The notes under the pieces: generated by a model
The model's database searches: none
What the model saw: only the letters and a program-made list of their open reading frames with translations
Told to the model about the DNA's origin: nothing
Origin: an uncultured Clostridia bacterium
GTDB taxonomy: Bacteria; Bacillota; Clostridia; Lachnospirales; Lachnospiraceae
Direction: 5' to 3'
Length of the DNA: 49,488 nt
Assembly: GCA_945915235.1 (NCBI GenBank)
Contig: CAMEEX010000004.1
Location: forward strand, 1-49,488
In this document: in pieces, positions 15,384 to 23,029 of the stretch
Numbering within the stretch: the stretch's first letter is position 1
How the letters are laid out: every line of letters begins with the position of its first letter
Position numbers and translations under genes: made by a program

Positions 15384-16736
15384 ATGAGAAAATTTAAAAG
15401 GTTTGCGGCAACGTTGTTAGTGGGTATGATGGCAACGACAGCTCTTGCAGGGTGTTCTAAGAGCAACAATGCATCGTCAGGAAATACCGATGGAAAGGAA
15501 GGTTCCGTACTTAATATTTATGTATGGAACGAGGAATTTAAGAGCAGGGTTACGGATCACTATCCCGGATATGTAAAGACAGATGATTCCACGGGAAAGA
15601 TTGGGGATGTAACAGTAAAGTGGCACACAACGCCGAATGAGAACAATGCATATCAGAATAATCTTGATGAGACACTTCTTAAGCAAAGTTCAGCAGCGGC
15701 TGATGATAAGATTGATATATTCCTTGTAGAGGCTGATTATGCACTCAAGTATGTGGATACGGATTACACGATGTCAGTTAAGGATCTTGGCATCACGGAC
15801 GCAGAGATTGCTAACCAGTATAAGTACACACAGGATATCGTAACTGATTCCAAGGGCGTTTTAAAGGGTCTTTCATGGCAGGGATGTCCGGGAGTACTTA
15901 TTTATAACAGGAATATAGCTAAGGAGGTTTTAGGAACGGATGATCCGGCAGAGGTTCAAAAGAGCGTATCTGACTGGTCAACATTCGAAGAGACCGCCAA
16001 GACAATGAAAGATAAGGGATATTTCATGGTATCCGGTTTCGATGATACATTCAGAGTATTCTCCAACAATGTATCAAGCCCATGGGTAGTTGATGATAAG
16101 GTAGTTATCGATGACAACATTATGAACTGGGTTGAACAGACAAAGGAATTTACGGATAATGGTTACAACAATCAGTCGTCACTCTGGGATGATAACTGGA
16201 AGAAGGGCTTTTATCCGGAAGGAAAGGTATTCTGCTATTTTGGACCTGCATGGTTTGTAGATTTCTCCATGAATGTGGACGATGCAGCAAGTATCGCAGC
16301 TAGTGGCGGCTGGGCTGCAACTGAGGGACCTCAGGGCTTCTTCTGGGGCGGTACATGGATCTGCGCTGCAACAGGAACAGATAACCCGACACTTGTAGCA
16401 GATATTATGAGACAGCTCACAACCAATAAGGATGTCATGACTGAGATTGTTAAGGCTGACAATGATTTCGTTAACAATAAGCCTGCAATGGAGGCAATGG
16501 CAGCAGATACATCATATCAGAGCAAGGTTCTCGGAGGACAGAATCCACTTGCAATGTTCTGTGCCGGAGCTGATAAGATTGATCTGAGCAACCTTTCATC
16601 TTATGACCAGGGATGTAACGAGGAGTTCCAGAAGGCCATGAAGGATTACTTTACAGGAAACGCAACACTTGATGAGGCACTTGCCACATTTAAGAAGAAT
16701 ATAGTTGTCAAGTATCCTAACCTTAAGGCTGAATAA
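15384..16736 (+). CDS. CUT1-type sugar ABC transporter substrate-binding lipoprotein
   Basis: From the ATG at 15384 (strong GGAGGAAG site) the protein has 450 residues. The ORF-track start lies 54 bases upstream without support. It has a lysine-rich signal peptide ending in the lipobox ALAGC, so it would be anchored to the outer face of the membrane. The mature part resembles extracellular solute-binding family 1, with LNIYVWNEEFKSR after a serine/asparagine-rich linker and GYFMVSGFDDTFR, WQGCPGVLIYNRNIAKE in the body. Such proteins bind oligosaccharides or monosaccharides. A terminator hairpin separates it from the permeases, which would favour excess binding protein. The sugar is not identifiable. 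Confidence 0.9.
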   Translation: MRKFKRFAATLLVGMMATTALAGCSKSNNASSGNTDGKEGSVLNIYVWNEEFKSRVTDHYPGYVKTDDSTGKIGDVTVKWHTTPNENNAYQNNLDETLLKQSSAAADDKIDIFLVEADYALKYVDTDYTMSVKDLGITDAEIANQYKYTQDIVTDSKGVLKGLSWQGCPGVLIYNRNIAKEVLGTDDPAEVQKSVSDWSTFEETAKTMKDKGYFMVSGFDDTFRVFSNNVSSPWVVDDKVVIDDNIMNWVEQTKEFTDNGYNNQSSLWDDNWKKGFYPEGKVFCYFGPAWFVDFSMNVDDAASIAASGGWAATEGPQGFFWGGTWICAATGTDNPTLVADIMRQLTTNKDVMTEIVKADNDFVNNKPAMEAMAADTSYQSKVLGGQNPLAMFCAGADKIDLSNLSSYDQGCNEEFQKAMKDYFTGNATLDEALATFKKNIVVKYPNLKAE

Positions 16737-16769
16737 CAGGCAAGCCGAAAAGTAGAAAATGTTTATGAA

Positions 16770-16806
16770 ACATGCCTGCTCTATAAGGGGGCAGGCATGT
16801 TTTTTT
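16770..16806 (+). terminator. Intra-operon terminator between binding protein and permeases
   Basis: ACATGCCTGC and GCAGGCATGT form a perfect 10-bp stem with an 11-base loop, followed by seven T residues. No clear promoter lies between it and the permease gene, so partial read-through is the likely route to permease expression. Confidence 0.85.
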
Positions 16807-16854
16807 AAACTCAGCACATTGTGGGATATGTTTTGTGAATGAGGAGTGATAGAT

Positions 16855-17775
16855 ATGAAGAAATCCGCCGGCCGGAGCAAAATAGTAAGATACAATAAAT
16901 GGGGATATATATTTCTTATTCCTTTTGTACTTGTGTATGTAATCTTTCAGCTTGTGCCATTGTGCAGCACAATTTATAACAGCTTTTTTGAAAATTACAG
17001 GGTAGGTCTTACGCAGGTTGGACCTAACTGGGTTGGGTTAAAGAACTATATTACAATTTTTTCGGATGCCAGTCTCCTAAAATATACAGCTAATACTCTG
17101 ATAATGTGGTTGATTGGTTTTATACCGCAGATAATAGTTTCACTGCTTTTGGGGCAGTGGTTTTCGGATATAAGACTTAAGCTTAAGGGAAGCAGATTCT
17201 TTAAGACCGTAATATATCTTCCGAATCTGATAATGGCTTCGGCTTTCTCCATGTTATTTTTTGCATTGTTCTCAGATGTGGGACCTATCAATGCAATATT
17301 GATTAAGCTTGGAGTTGTTACAGCCGATAATCCGGTAAGATTTTTTTCGAGCGTATGGGCAACCAGAGGGCTTGTCGGTTTCATGAATTTTCTGATGTGG
17401 TTTGGAAATACGACGATTATCCTCATGGCAGGAATAATGGGAATAGACCCTTCATTGTTTGAGGCTGCCGAGGTGGATGGAGCCAGCTCGTGGCAGAGAT
17501 TTTACAGAATAACGCTTCCGCTTCTGAAGCCTATTCTGATATATGTTATCATAACCTCCATGATCGGTGGTATACAGATGTTTGATGTACCTCAGATACT
17601 CACAAATGGTTCCGGTGCGCCGGCAGAGTCGACTAAGACACTCATAATGTATCTGAATCAGCACCTATATAGTAAGAACTATGGACTTGGCGGAGCACTT
17701 TCGGTATTCCTGTTTATTATAACAGCAATATTGAGCCTCGTGATTTATTCTGTCATGTATCGCAAGAAAGATTAG
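16855..17775 (+). CDS. CUT1 sugar ABC transporter permease (MalF/UgpA type)
   Basis: With the ATG at 16855, 8 bases after GAGGAG, the integral membrane protein has 306 residues; GTG at 16846 overlaps the ribosome site. Six hydrophobic segments are visible, the first at about residues 16-37 (IFLIPFVLVYVIFQLVPL). The cytoplasmic EAA loop that docks the ATPase reads EAAEVDGASSWQRFYRITLP near residue 203. It pairs with the next permease. No ATPase gene lies in the operon, so a shared MsmX/MsmK-like ATPase encoded elsewhere is inferred. Confidence 0.92.
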   Translation: MKKSAGRSKIVRYNKWGYIFLIPFVLVYVIFQLVPLCSTIYNSFFENYRVGLTQVGPNWVGLKNYITIFSDASLLKYTANTLIMWLIGFIPQIIVSLLLGQWFSDIRLKLKGSRFFKTVIYLPNLIMASAFSMLFFALFSDVGPINAILIKLGVVTADNPVRFFSSVWATRGLVGFMNFLMWFGNTTIILMAGIMGIDPSLFEAAEVDGASSWQRFYRITLPLLKPILIYVIITSMIGGIQMFDVPQILTNGSGAPAESTKTLIMYLNQHLYSKNYGLGGALSVFLFIITAILSLVIYSVMYRKKD

Positions 17776-17786
17776 GATGGGGGTGT

Positions 17787-18656
17787 ATGATTATGAGTAA
17801 AGCAGATGGAAAGAAAGAAAAAAGAGATTCAATTCATATAAGAAGAGCGGTGGCATATGTTGTCCTCACACTGATATCTATTCTGTGTCTGTTCTGGTTT
17901 TATGTACTCTTTGTAAATGCGACGAAGTCGCATGCTGAGATACAGAGAGGATTTTCCATAATGCCGGGAAAAAGCCTGCTCGTAAATTGGAATCATGTAA
18001 TACATGGCACCCAGCCTATTGTATCAGGCATGATTAACAGCATAATCATTTCTTCGCTGAGTGCCGTGCTGTGTACATATTTTTCCGCAATGACGGCGTA
18101 TGCAATACATGTGTATGATTTCAAACTTAAAAAGTTTATATTCGCATTTATTCTTGCGGTTATGATGATACCGAGTCAGGTGACTGCGCTTGGATTTATC
18201 AAGTTTATGGATAAACTGCATCTTATTGATACATTTATTCCGCTTATAGTCCCTTCAATCGCAGCACCGGTAACCTTCTATTACATGAAACAGTATATGG
18301 AGAGTACGCTGCCTCTCGCAATTATAGAAGCGTCAAGAATAGACGGCTCCGGCGAATTTTATACGTTTAATCATATTGTGCTTCCTATAATGAAGCCTGC
18401 GATTGCCGTACAGGCAATATTCACTTTTGTTTCAAGTTGGAACAATTACTTTGTTCCTGCACTTGTGCTCAAGAAAGACAGCGTAAAAACACTTCCGATT
18501 CTTATAGCACAGCTAAGAAGTGCTGACTGGTTAAAGTTTGATATGGGTCAGGTTTATGTTACGATTGCTTTCTCGATTTTCCCTGTAATCGTTGTGTATA
18601 TTTTCCTGTCAAAATATATAGTGCAGGGTATTGCATTAGGTGCTGTCAAGGGTTAG
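17787..18656 (+). CDS. CUT1 sugar ABC transporter permease (MalG type)
   Basis: The 289-residue inner-membrane protein is the second half of the translocation channel. The first segment is AYVVLTLISILCLFWFYVLF. The EAA loop EASRIDGSGEFYTFNHIVLP near residue 178 would contact the ATPase. The start could be ATG 17787 or ATG 17793; both lie after AGGATGGGGG. The gene ends the operon. Its TAG stop overlaps the stop of the opposing LRR gene within the four bases TTAG, so transcription from the two sides must meet here. Confidence 0.92.
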   Translation: MIMSKADGKKEKRDSIHIRRAVAYVVLTLISILCLFWFYVLFVNATKSHAEIQRGFSIMPGKSLLVNWNHVIHGTQPIVSGMINSIIISSLSAVLCTYFSAMTAYAIHVYDFKLKKFIFAFILAVMMIPSQVTALGFIKFMDKLHLIDTFIPLIVPSIAAPVTFYYMKQYMESTLPLAIIEASRIDGSGEFYTFNHIVLPIMKPAIAVQAIFTFVSSWNNYFVPALVLKKDSVKTLPILIAQLRSADWLKFDMGQVYVTIAFSIFPVIVVYIFLSKYIVQGIALGAVKG

Positions 18657-19900
18657 TCCTTAAAAAGGTCGTTCACATAATTATTGTGAAACATATCTAT
18701 CATAGCAAAATATCTCTCATGTTCACGCCAGCCTTGGTCGACAGAGCCCTCACCGTAGTACACGATGTAGGCATCAGGATAGGTTTCCTTCAGAAGCTCA
18801 TAGTCCTGCTCGGTCAGACTGGTGTGTTCAATGTAGAGGCGCTCCAGCTTCGTGAAATTGAGAAGGTGTGAGACATCGCTTATAGGGTTGTAGCTTATGT
18901 TTAGGTCAACCAGATTTGGCAGGTAGTCGAACACGCTTATATCCGTCACATCTCCCACAAAAAATTCAAGATACATAAGCTTTGGACAGTATTTGAGCAT
19001 CGACAGGTCGTAAAGGTACGGCGATTGTGTGTCGGTGAGCCAGTTGTCCACGAGTATCAATATTTTCAGCTCGGGCATGTACTCGAGAAAGGACAGGTCG
19101 GTGACTTTGTTGTGACCGAGGTCAAGTGCGACCATGTCGGTGCAGTATTTTAACACCTTGCAGTCGTCGTTGGTGAGGCGGTAAGTTATGGTTCCGTCCT
19201 TCAGCGTCGAGAATGCCACGGTGTCGGTTCTTATCGTCCACAGACCTAGTGTCACCTTCCAGACAAACTTAATCTGCGGAAATTCGTTTTGCAGTTCTTC
19301 CATCTGTTCGTTTGTGAGCCCGCAGTCGCACATATCCAGATAGGTAAGGCTGTCAAGAAGTCTGAGCCGCAGCTTTAAATCCTCAATATCCGTGATTTCA
19401 ATTCCGCTTATGTCAGCCTCTGTGTCGTCCGAGGAGAGCTCCGTCCCGTACAAATCCACATTCCATATAAATCTGACAGAAGGGTAGTTTTCCTTTAATG
19501 AGGTCATCTCGTCCAAGGTGAGAGCTGCGGCACGCACATCCATAAGCTCAAGCTCCGTAAAGGAATTGAGGGCATCGCAGATGCGCGAGTATACGGTTTC
19601 ATGCTCAAGTGAGACGATGTCACTTTCCGGGAGCGTAAGTTCAGTGATATCCTGTGCGTATTCTTTTCCCAAAAAACTTACCTGCGGTATCGTCGGCTCG
19701 GTTGTTGTCTCCGAGGTGGTGTCCGAAACACCGGTGGTATCGGGAGCAGCAGTCGAAGTGCTGTTTTGTTTTGGCGATTTGTTTGACAGGACTGATATCA
19801 GCACTGCGGTGAGAACTATGAGGCACAGCAGTACGAGAATGGGGAGCAGATATGATTTTTTGCGTTTTCTGCTCTTTCTTTGAGGAGTGTTTTTATCCAT
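18653..19900 (-). CDS. Membrane-anchored leucine-rich-repeat protein
   Basis: The 415-residue protein has a basic cytoplasmic head (RKSRKRKKS), one transmembrane helix at about residues 15-37, and a Ser/Thr-rich linker of about 40 residues. The external domain carries several leucine-rich repeats: LTYLDMCDCGLTNEQMEEL, MVALDLGHNKVTDLSFLEY, LVDLNISYNPISDVSHLLN and LERLYIEHTSLTEQ. The tail (GWREHERYFAMIDMFHNNY) is not repeat-like. No catalytic motif is seen. Surface LRR domains usually bind proteins or glycans, so a surface-recognition role is inferred. A GAAAGGA site lies about 9 bases before the ATG, and a promoter is seen at 19985-20013. Confidence 0.75.
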   Translation of the reverse strand: MDKNTPQRKSRKRKKSYLLPILVLLCLIVLTAVLISVLSNKSPKQNSTSTAAPDTTGVSDTTSETTTEPTIPQVSFLGKEYAQDITELTLPESDIVSLEHETVYSRICDALNSFTELELMDVRAAALTLDEMTSLKENYPSVRFIWNVDLYGTELSSDDTEADISGIEITDIEDLKLRLRLLDSLTYLDMCDCGLTNEQMEELQNEFPQIKFVWKVTLGLWTIRTDTVAFSTLKDGTITYRLTNDDCKVLKYCTDMVALDLGHNKVTDLSFLEYMPELKILILVDNWLTDTQSPYLYDLSMLKYCPKLMYLEFFVGDVTDISVFDYLPNLVDLNISYNPISDVSHLLNFTKLERLYIEHTSLTEQDYELLKETYPDAYIVYYGEGSVDQGWREHERYFAMIDMFHNNYVNDLFKD

Positions 19901-19984
19901 TTTAAAAAATCCTTTCTTTTATATGATTTGCGGTATGTAATTGGAAATTTGCTGATGTAAAAATCAGCATGACATCAGGGCTTT

Positions 19985-20013
19985 ATAATAATATACTTTC
20001 CTGACATAAGCAA
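19985..20013 (-). promoter_or_regulatory. Promoter of the LRR gene
   Basis: On the minus strand TTGCTT, a 17-base spacer and TATTAT lie about 85 bases before the start codon. A small hairpin (TGCTGAT / ATCAGCA) follows in the leader. Confidence 0.5.
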
Positions 20014-20049
20014 GTGCAACTTGACACGGGTAAGTGCAGTAAACACAGC

Positions 20050-20078
20050 TTGCCAATGGGCAGGCTGGGTGATAATAT
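20050..20078 (+). promoter_or_regulatory. Promoter of aroA
   Basis: TTGCCA, a 17-base spacer and TAATAT with an extended -10 (TGA just before). It is divergent from the LRR promoter. Confidence 0.6.
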
Positions 20079-20166
20079 TTAGATAACGATAACTTTTTGT
20101 AGCAGTTTTTTTATGGCTGCAAAAAGCGTATTGTGGCAGAAATTATGGCAGAAGCGAGGACATAGC

Positions 20167-21549
20167 ATGGATATATACGAGGTGAAAAAGGCGGTGCGCC
20201 CGATAGAGGCGTGTGTGACGGTGCCGGGTTCTAAGAGCGTGACCAACAGGGCACTTTTCATGGCGGCAATGGCGAAGGGACATTCAGTGCTTGAGGGAGC
20301 ATTATTTTCGGATGACTCCAGACATTTTATAGGAAGCCTGAGCTCGCTTGGATATAATATCGTTGTGGATGAGGCTGACAAGAGGGTTGAGCTTGACGGG
20401 CTGGGCGGGGACATTCCAAACAAGACCGGCTCGATAGATGTCGGAAGTGCGGGCACGGCGGCGCGCTTTCTCACTGCCATGCTTGCCTTGTCGGACGGCG
20501 AATACACCATAAACGCAACACCGCAGATGCAGGCAAGACCTATGGACGCGCTGTTTGATGCGCTCACGCAGATGGGGGCGCATTTTGAGTACATCGGAGA
20601 AAGGGGACATCTTCCGGTTAAGGTAAGAGGAAGAAGGTTCGGCATTTCTGGGGAAGAACAGGCAGCGGAGCAAGCCGCGGAGGCAACCACGAAGGAAAAG
20701 GGGCAGGAAAAGCCTGTGGTGAGAGCTGTTACGACTGTCGATATAAGCAGGAGCACGCAGTTTTTAAGTGCGCTTATGATGGCGGGAGTTCTCGTGCCGG
20801 AGGGGCTCGATATCAGAATAACAAGCCAAAAGACGGACGGGGCATATATAAGGATAACTGCAGCGATGATGAAGGACTTCGGCTGTGAGGTGGTCTATGA
20901 CGGGCACGACTATCATGTGGCGGCAGGGCAGAGTTATAATGCGGGGCGCTATCACATTGAGCCGGACATCTCAGCGGCCTGCTATTTCTGGGCAGCAGCG
21001 GCTGTGACAGGCGGAAAAGTGACTGTCGCGGGCAGCAGGCATGGAATGATGCAGGGCGACATGAAATTTCTCGAGGTGCTTGAAAAGATGGGCTGTAAGG
21101 TTTTACAGACCGATGCGGGAATAACGGTTGAAGCTCCGGAGGACGGGATACTAAGCGCTGTAGACGTGGATATGAATGATTTTTCCGACCAGACGATGAC
21201 GCTCGCGGCGATAGCGCCATTTGCACAGGGGACGACGAAGATACACAACATCGGGCACATAAGACTTCAGGAGTCCGACAGGATAGAGGCGGTACTCACA
21301 AACCTGCGCGCGATGGGTATAGAGTGCGGTGCGTTTGAGGAGGGCGGAAAAGAGGGCATCTATATCTGCCACGGAGAGCCGCAGCCGGCGCACATAAAGA
21401 CCTTCGACGACCACAGAATGGCGATGGCGTTCAGCGTGACGGGGCTTGCCGCGGAGGGGATAGTAATTGAAAATCCGATGTGCTGCAAAAAGACCTTCGA
21501 GAATTTTTTTGAGGTGCTCGAGAAATGTGAAAACAGCAAATTAGTTTAA
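20167..21549 (+). CDS. aroA: 3-phosphoshikimate 1-carboxyvinyltransferase (EPSP synthase)
   Basis: AroA adds the enolpyruvyl group of PEP to shikimate 3-phosphate on the way to chorismate. From the ATG at 20167, preceded by GCGAGGA at ideal spacing, the protein has 460 residues; the ORF-track start adds an 18-residue basic tail without a ribosome site. Motifs are PGSKSVTNRALFMAAMA (residue 20), DVGSAGTAARFLTA, RLQESDRIEAV and DDHRMAMAFSV. Between residues about 160 and 187 is an Ala/Glu/Lys-rich insertion (SGEEQAAEQAAEATTKEKG) where relatives have a short loop. No other shikimate gene is nearby, so aroA stands alone here. Confidence 0.93.
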   Translation: MDIYEVKKAVRPIEACVTVPGSKSVTNRALFMAAMAKGHSVLEGALFSDDSRHFIGSLSSLGYNIVVDEADKRVELDGLGGDIPNKTGSIDVGSAGTAARFLTAMLALSDGEYTINATPQMQARPMDALFDALTQMGAHFEYIGERGHLPVKVRGRRFGISGEEQAAEQAAEATTKEKGQEKPVVRAVTTVDISRSTQFLSALMMAGVLVPEGLDIRITSQKTDGAYIRITAAMMKDFGCEVVYDGHDYHVAAGQSYNAGRYHIEPDISAACYFWAAAAVTGGKVTVAGSRHGMMQGDMKFLEVLEKMGCKVLQTDAGITVEAPEDGILSAVDVDMNDFSDQTMTLAAIAPFAQGTTKIHNIGHIRLQESDRIEAVLTNLRAMGIECGAFEEGGKEGIYICHGEPQPAHIKTFDDHRMAMAFSVTGLAAEGIVIENPMCCKKTFENFFEVLEKCENSKLV

Positions 21550-21612
21550 TGAACGATGATATCCGGCAAAAGGAGAGGTTTGTGCACAATTTTACTTTTT
21601 TACCATATCGCA

Positions 21613-21641
21613 TTTACATAAAAGGAATTTTATAGTATACT
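21613..21641 (+). promoter_or_regulatory. Promoter of purA
   Basis: TTTACA, a 17-base spacer and TATACT. The transcript would have a leader of about 90 bases containing a small hairpin (GTATGA / TCATAC) before the AGGAGG site. No purine riboswitch consensus was recognised. Confidence 0.7.
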
Positions 21642-21740
21642 ATAAGAGTATGGGCTTTAGGACATGTGCCGGGGCTTATATTATTAAATTAAAAGTATGA
21701 TAAATTCATACACTATTATTGACTATTAGGAGGAATAACC

Positions 21741-23027
21741 ATGGTTAAGGCTATTGTCGGAGCAAACTGGGGAGACGAAGGCAAGGGTAAGATTACAGAT
21801 ATGCTTGCTGAGGAGTCGGATATTATTGTTCGTTTTCAGGGAGGAAGCAATGCAGGCCATACCATTATCAATGACTATGGCAAGTTCGCACTTCATCTTC
21901 TTCCATCGGGTGTATTCTACAATCACACCACAAGCGTTATAGGTAACGGAGTTGCGCTCAACATTCCATATCTCTTCAATGAGATTAAGAGCTTGGAGGA
22001 CAGAGGTGTGCCTACACCTAAGATTCTTGTCTCTGACAGAGCACAGATACTCATGCCGTACCATGTTGACTTTGATACATACGAGGAGGCAAGGCTTGCA
22101 GGTAAGTCCTTCGGCTCTACCAAGTCGGGTATTGCTCCTTTCTACTCAGATAAATACGCCAAGATCGGTTTCCAGGTGAGTGAGCTCTTCGATGAGGCTT
22201 CACTTAAGGAGAAGGTTGAGAGAGTTGTCGCATACAAGAACATTCTGCTCGAGCATCTCTATCACAAGCCTCTTCTCGATGCTGATGAGGTATTCAAGCT
22301 CATGCTTTCCTACAGGGATATGGTTGAGCCTTATGTTGCAGATGTATCACTCTTCCTGCACAATGCAATCAAGGAGGGCAAGAACATTCTCCTCGAGGGA
22401 CAGCTCGGAGCGCTCAAGGACCCTGACCACGGAATTTATCAGATGGTAACATCTTCCTCGACGCTTGCGGCTTACGGCGCTATCGGTGCAGGTATTCCTG
22501 CTTCCGAGATTAAGGATGTTGTCACGGTTGTAAAGGCATACTCCTCAGCGGTTGGTGCGGGCGCATTTGTCAGCGAGATATTCGGCGATGAGGCTGATGA
22601 GCTTAGAAGACGCGGCGGTGACGGCGGTGAGTTCGGAGCTACAACAGGCCGTCCGAGACGTATGGGCTGGTTCGATGCGGTTGCGACACGTTACGGTGTG
22701 CGTATGCAGGGAACAACTGAGGTTGCACTCACAGTGCTCGACGTATTAGGATACCTTGATGAGATTCCTATGTGTGTAGGCTACGAGATTGACGGCGAGG
22801 TTGTGAAAGACTTCCCTACAACCTACAAGCTTGAGAAGGCTAAGCCTGTTATCAAGAAGATGCCGGGCTGGAAGTGCGATATCAGGGGCATTAAGAATTA
22901 CGACGAGCTGCCACAGGCATGCAGAGATTACATCGATGCCATCGAGCAGGAAATTGAGGCACCTATCACTCTCGTATCGAACGGTCCTAAGAGACATGAT
23001 ATCATCAAGAGAACCAGCAGATTATAA
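21741..23027 (+). CDS. purA: Adenylosuccinate synthetase
   Basis: PurA converts IMP, aspartate and GTP to adenylosuccinate, the first step from IMP to AMP. The 428-residue protein begins with the GTP-binding loop GANWGDEGKGK, followed by VRFQGGSNAGHT, EGQLGALKDPDHG, GATTGRPRRMGWFDAV and SNGPKRHD near the C-terminus. A consensus TAGGAGGAATAACC ribosome site precedes the ATG. The product is then used by PurB, encoded about 8 kb upstream. A methyltransferase gene begins 2 bases after the stop. Confidence 0.97.
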   Translation: MVKAIVGANWGDEGKGKITDMLAEESDIIVRFQGGSNAGHTIINDYGKFALHLLPSGVFYNHTTSVIGNGVALNIPYLFNEIKSLEDRGVPTPKILVSDRAQILMPYHVDFDTYEEARLAGKSFGSTKSGIAPFYSDKYAKIGFQVSELFDEASLKEKVERVVAYKNILLEHLYHKPLLDADEVFKLMLSYRDMVEPYVADVSLFLHNAIKEGKNILLEGQLGALKDPDHGIYQMVTSSSTLAAYGAIGAGIPASEIKDVVTVVKAYSSAVGAGAFVSEIFGDEADELRRRGGDGGEFGATTGRPRRMGWFDAVATRYGVRMQGTTEVALTVLDVLGYLDEIPMCVGYEIDGEVVKDFPTTYKLEKAKPVIKKMPGWKCDIRGIKNYDELPQACRDYIDAIEQEIEAPITLVSNGPKRHDIIKRTSRL

Positions 23028-23029
23028 TT

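Noticed and set aside
20079-20756. 225-codon minus-strand ORF inside aroA
   Set aside because: Shadow of aroA; Ser/Ala/Pro-rich, no ribosome site and no family resemblance.
21582-21635. 17-codon GTG-start ORF with an AAAGGAGAGG site in front of purA
   Set aside because: It overlaps the purA promoter and would lie outside the purA transcript; the peptide is not recognisable. Probably chance.
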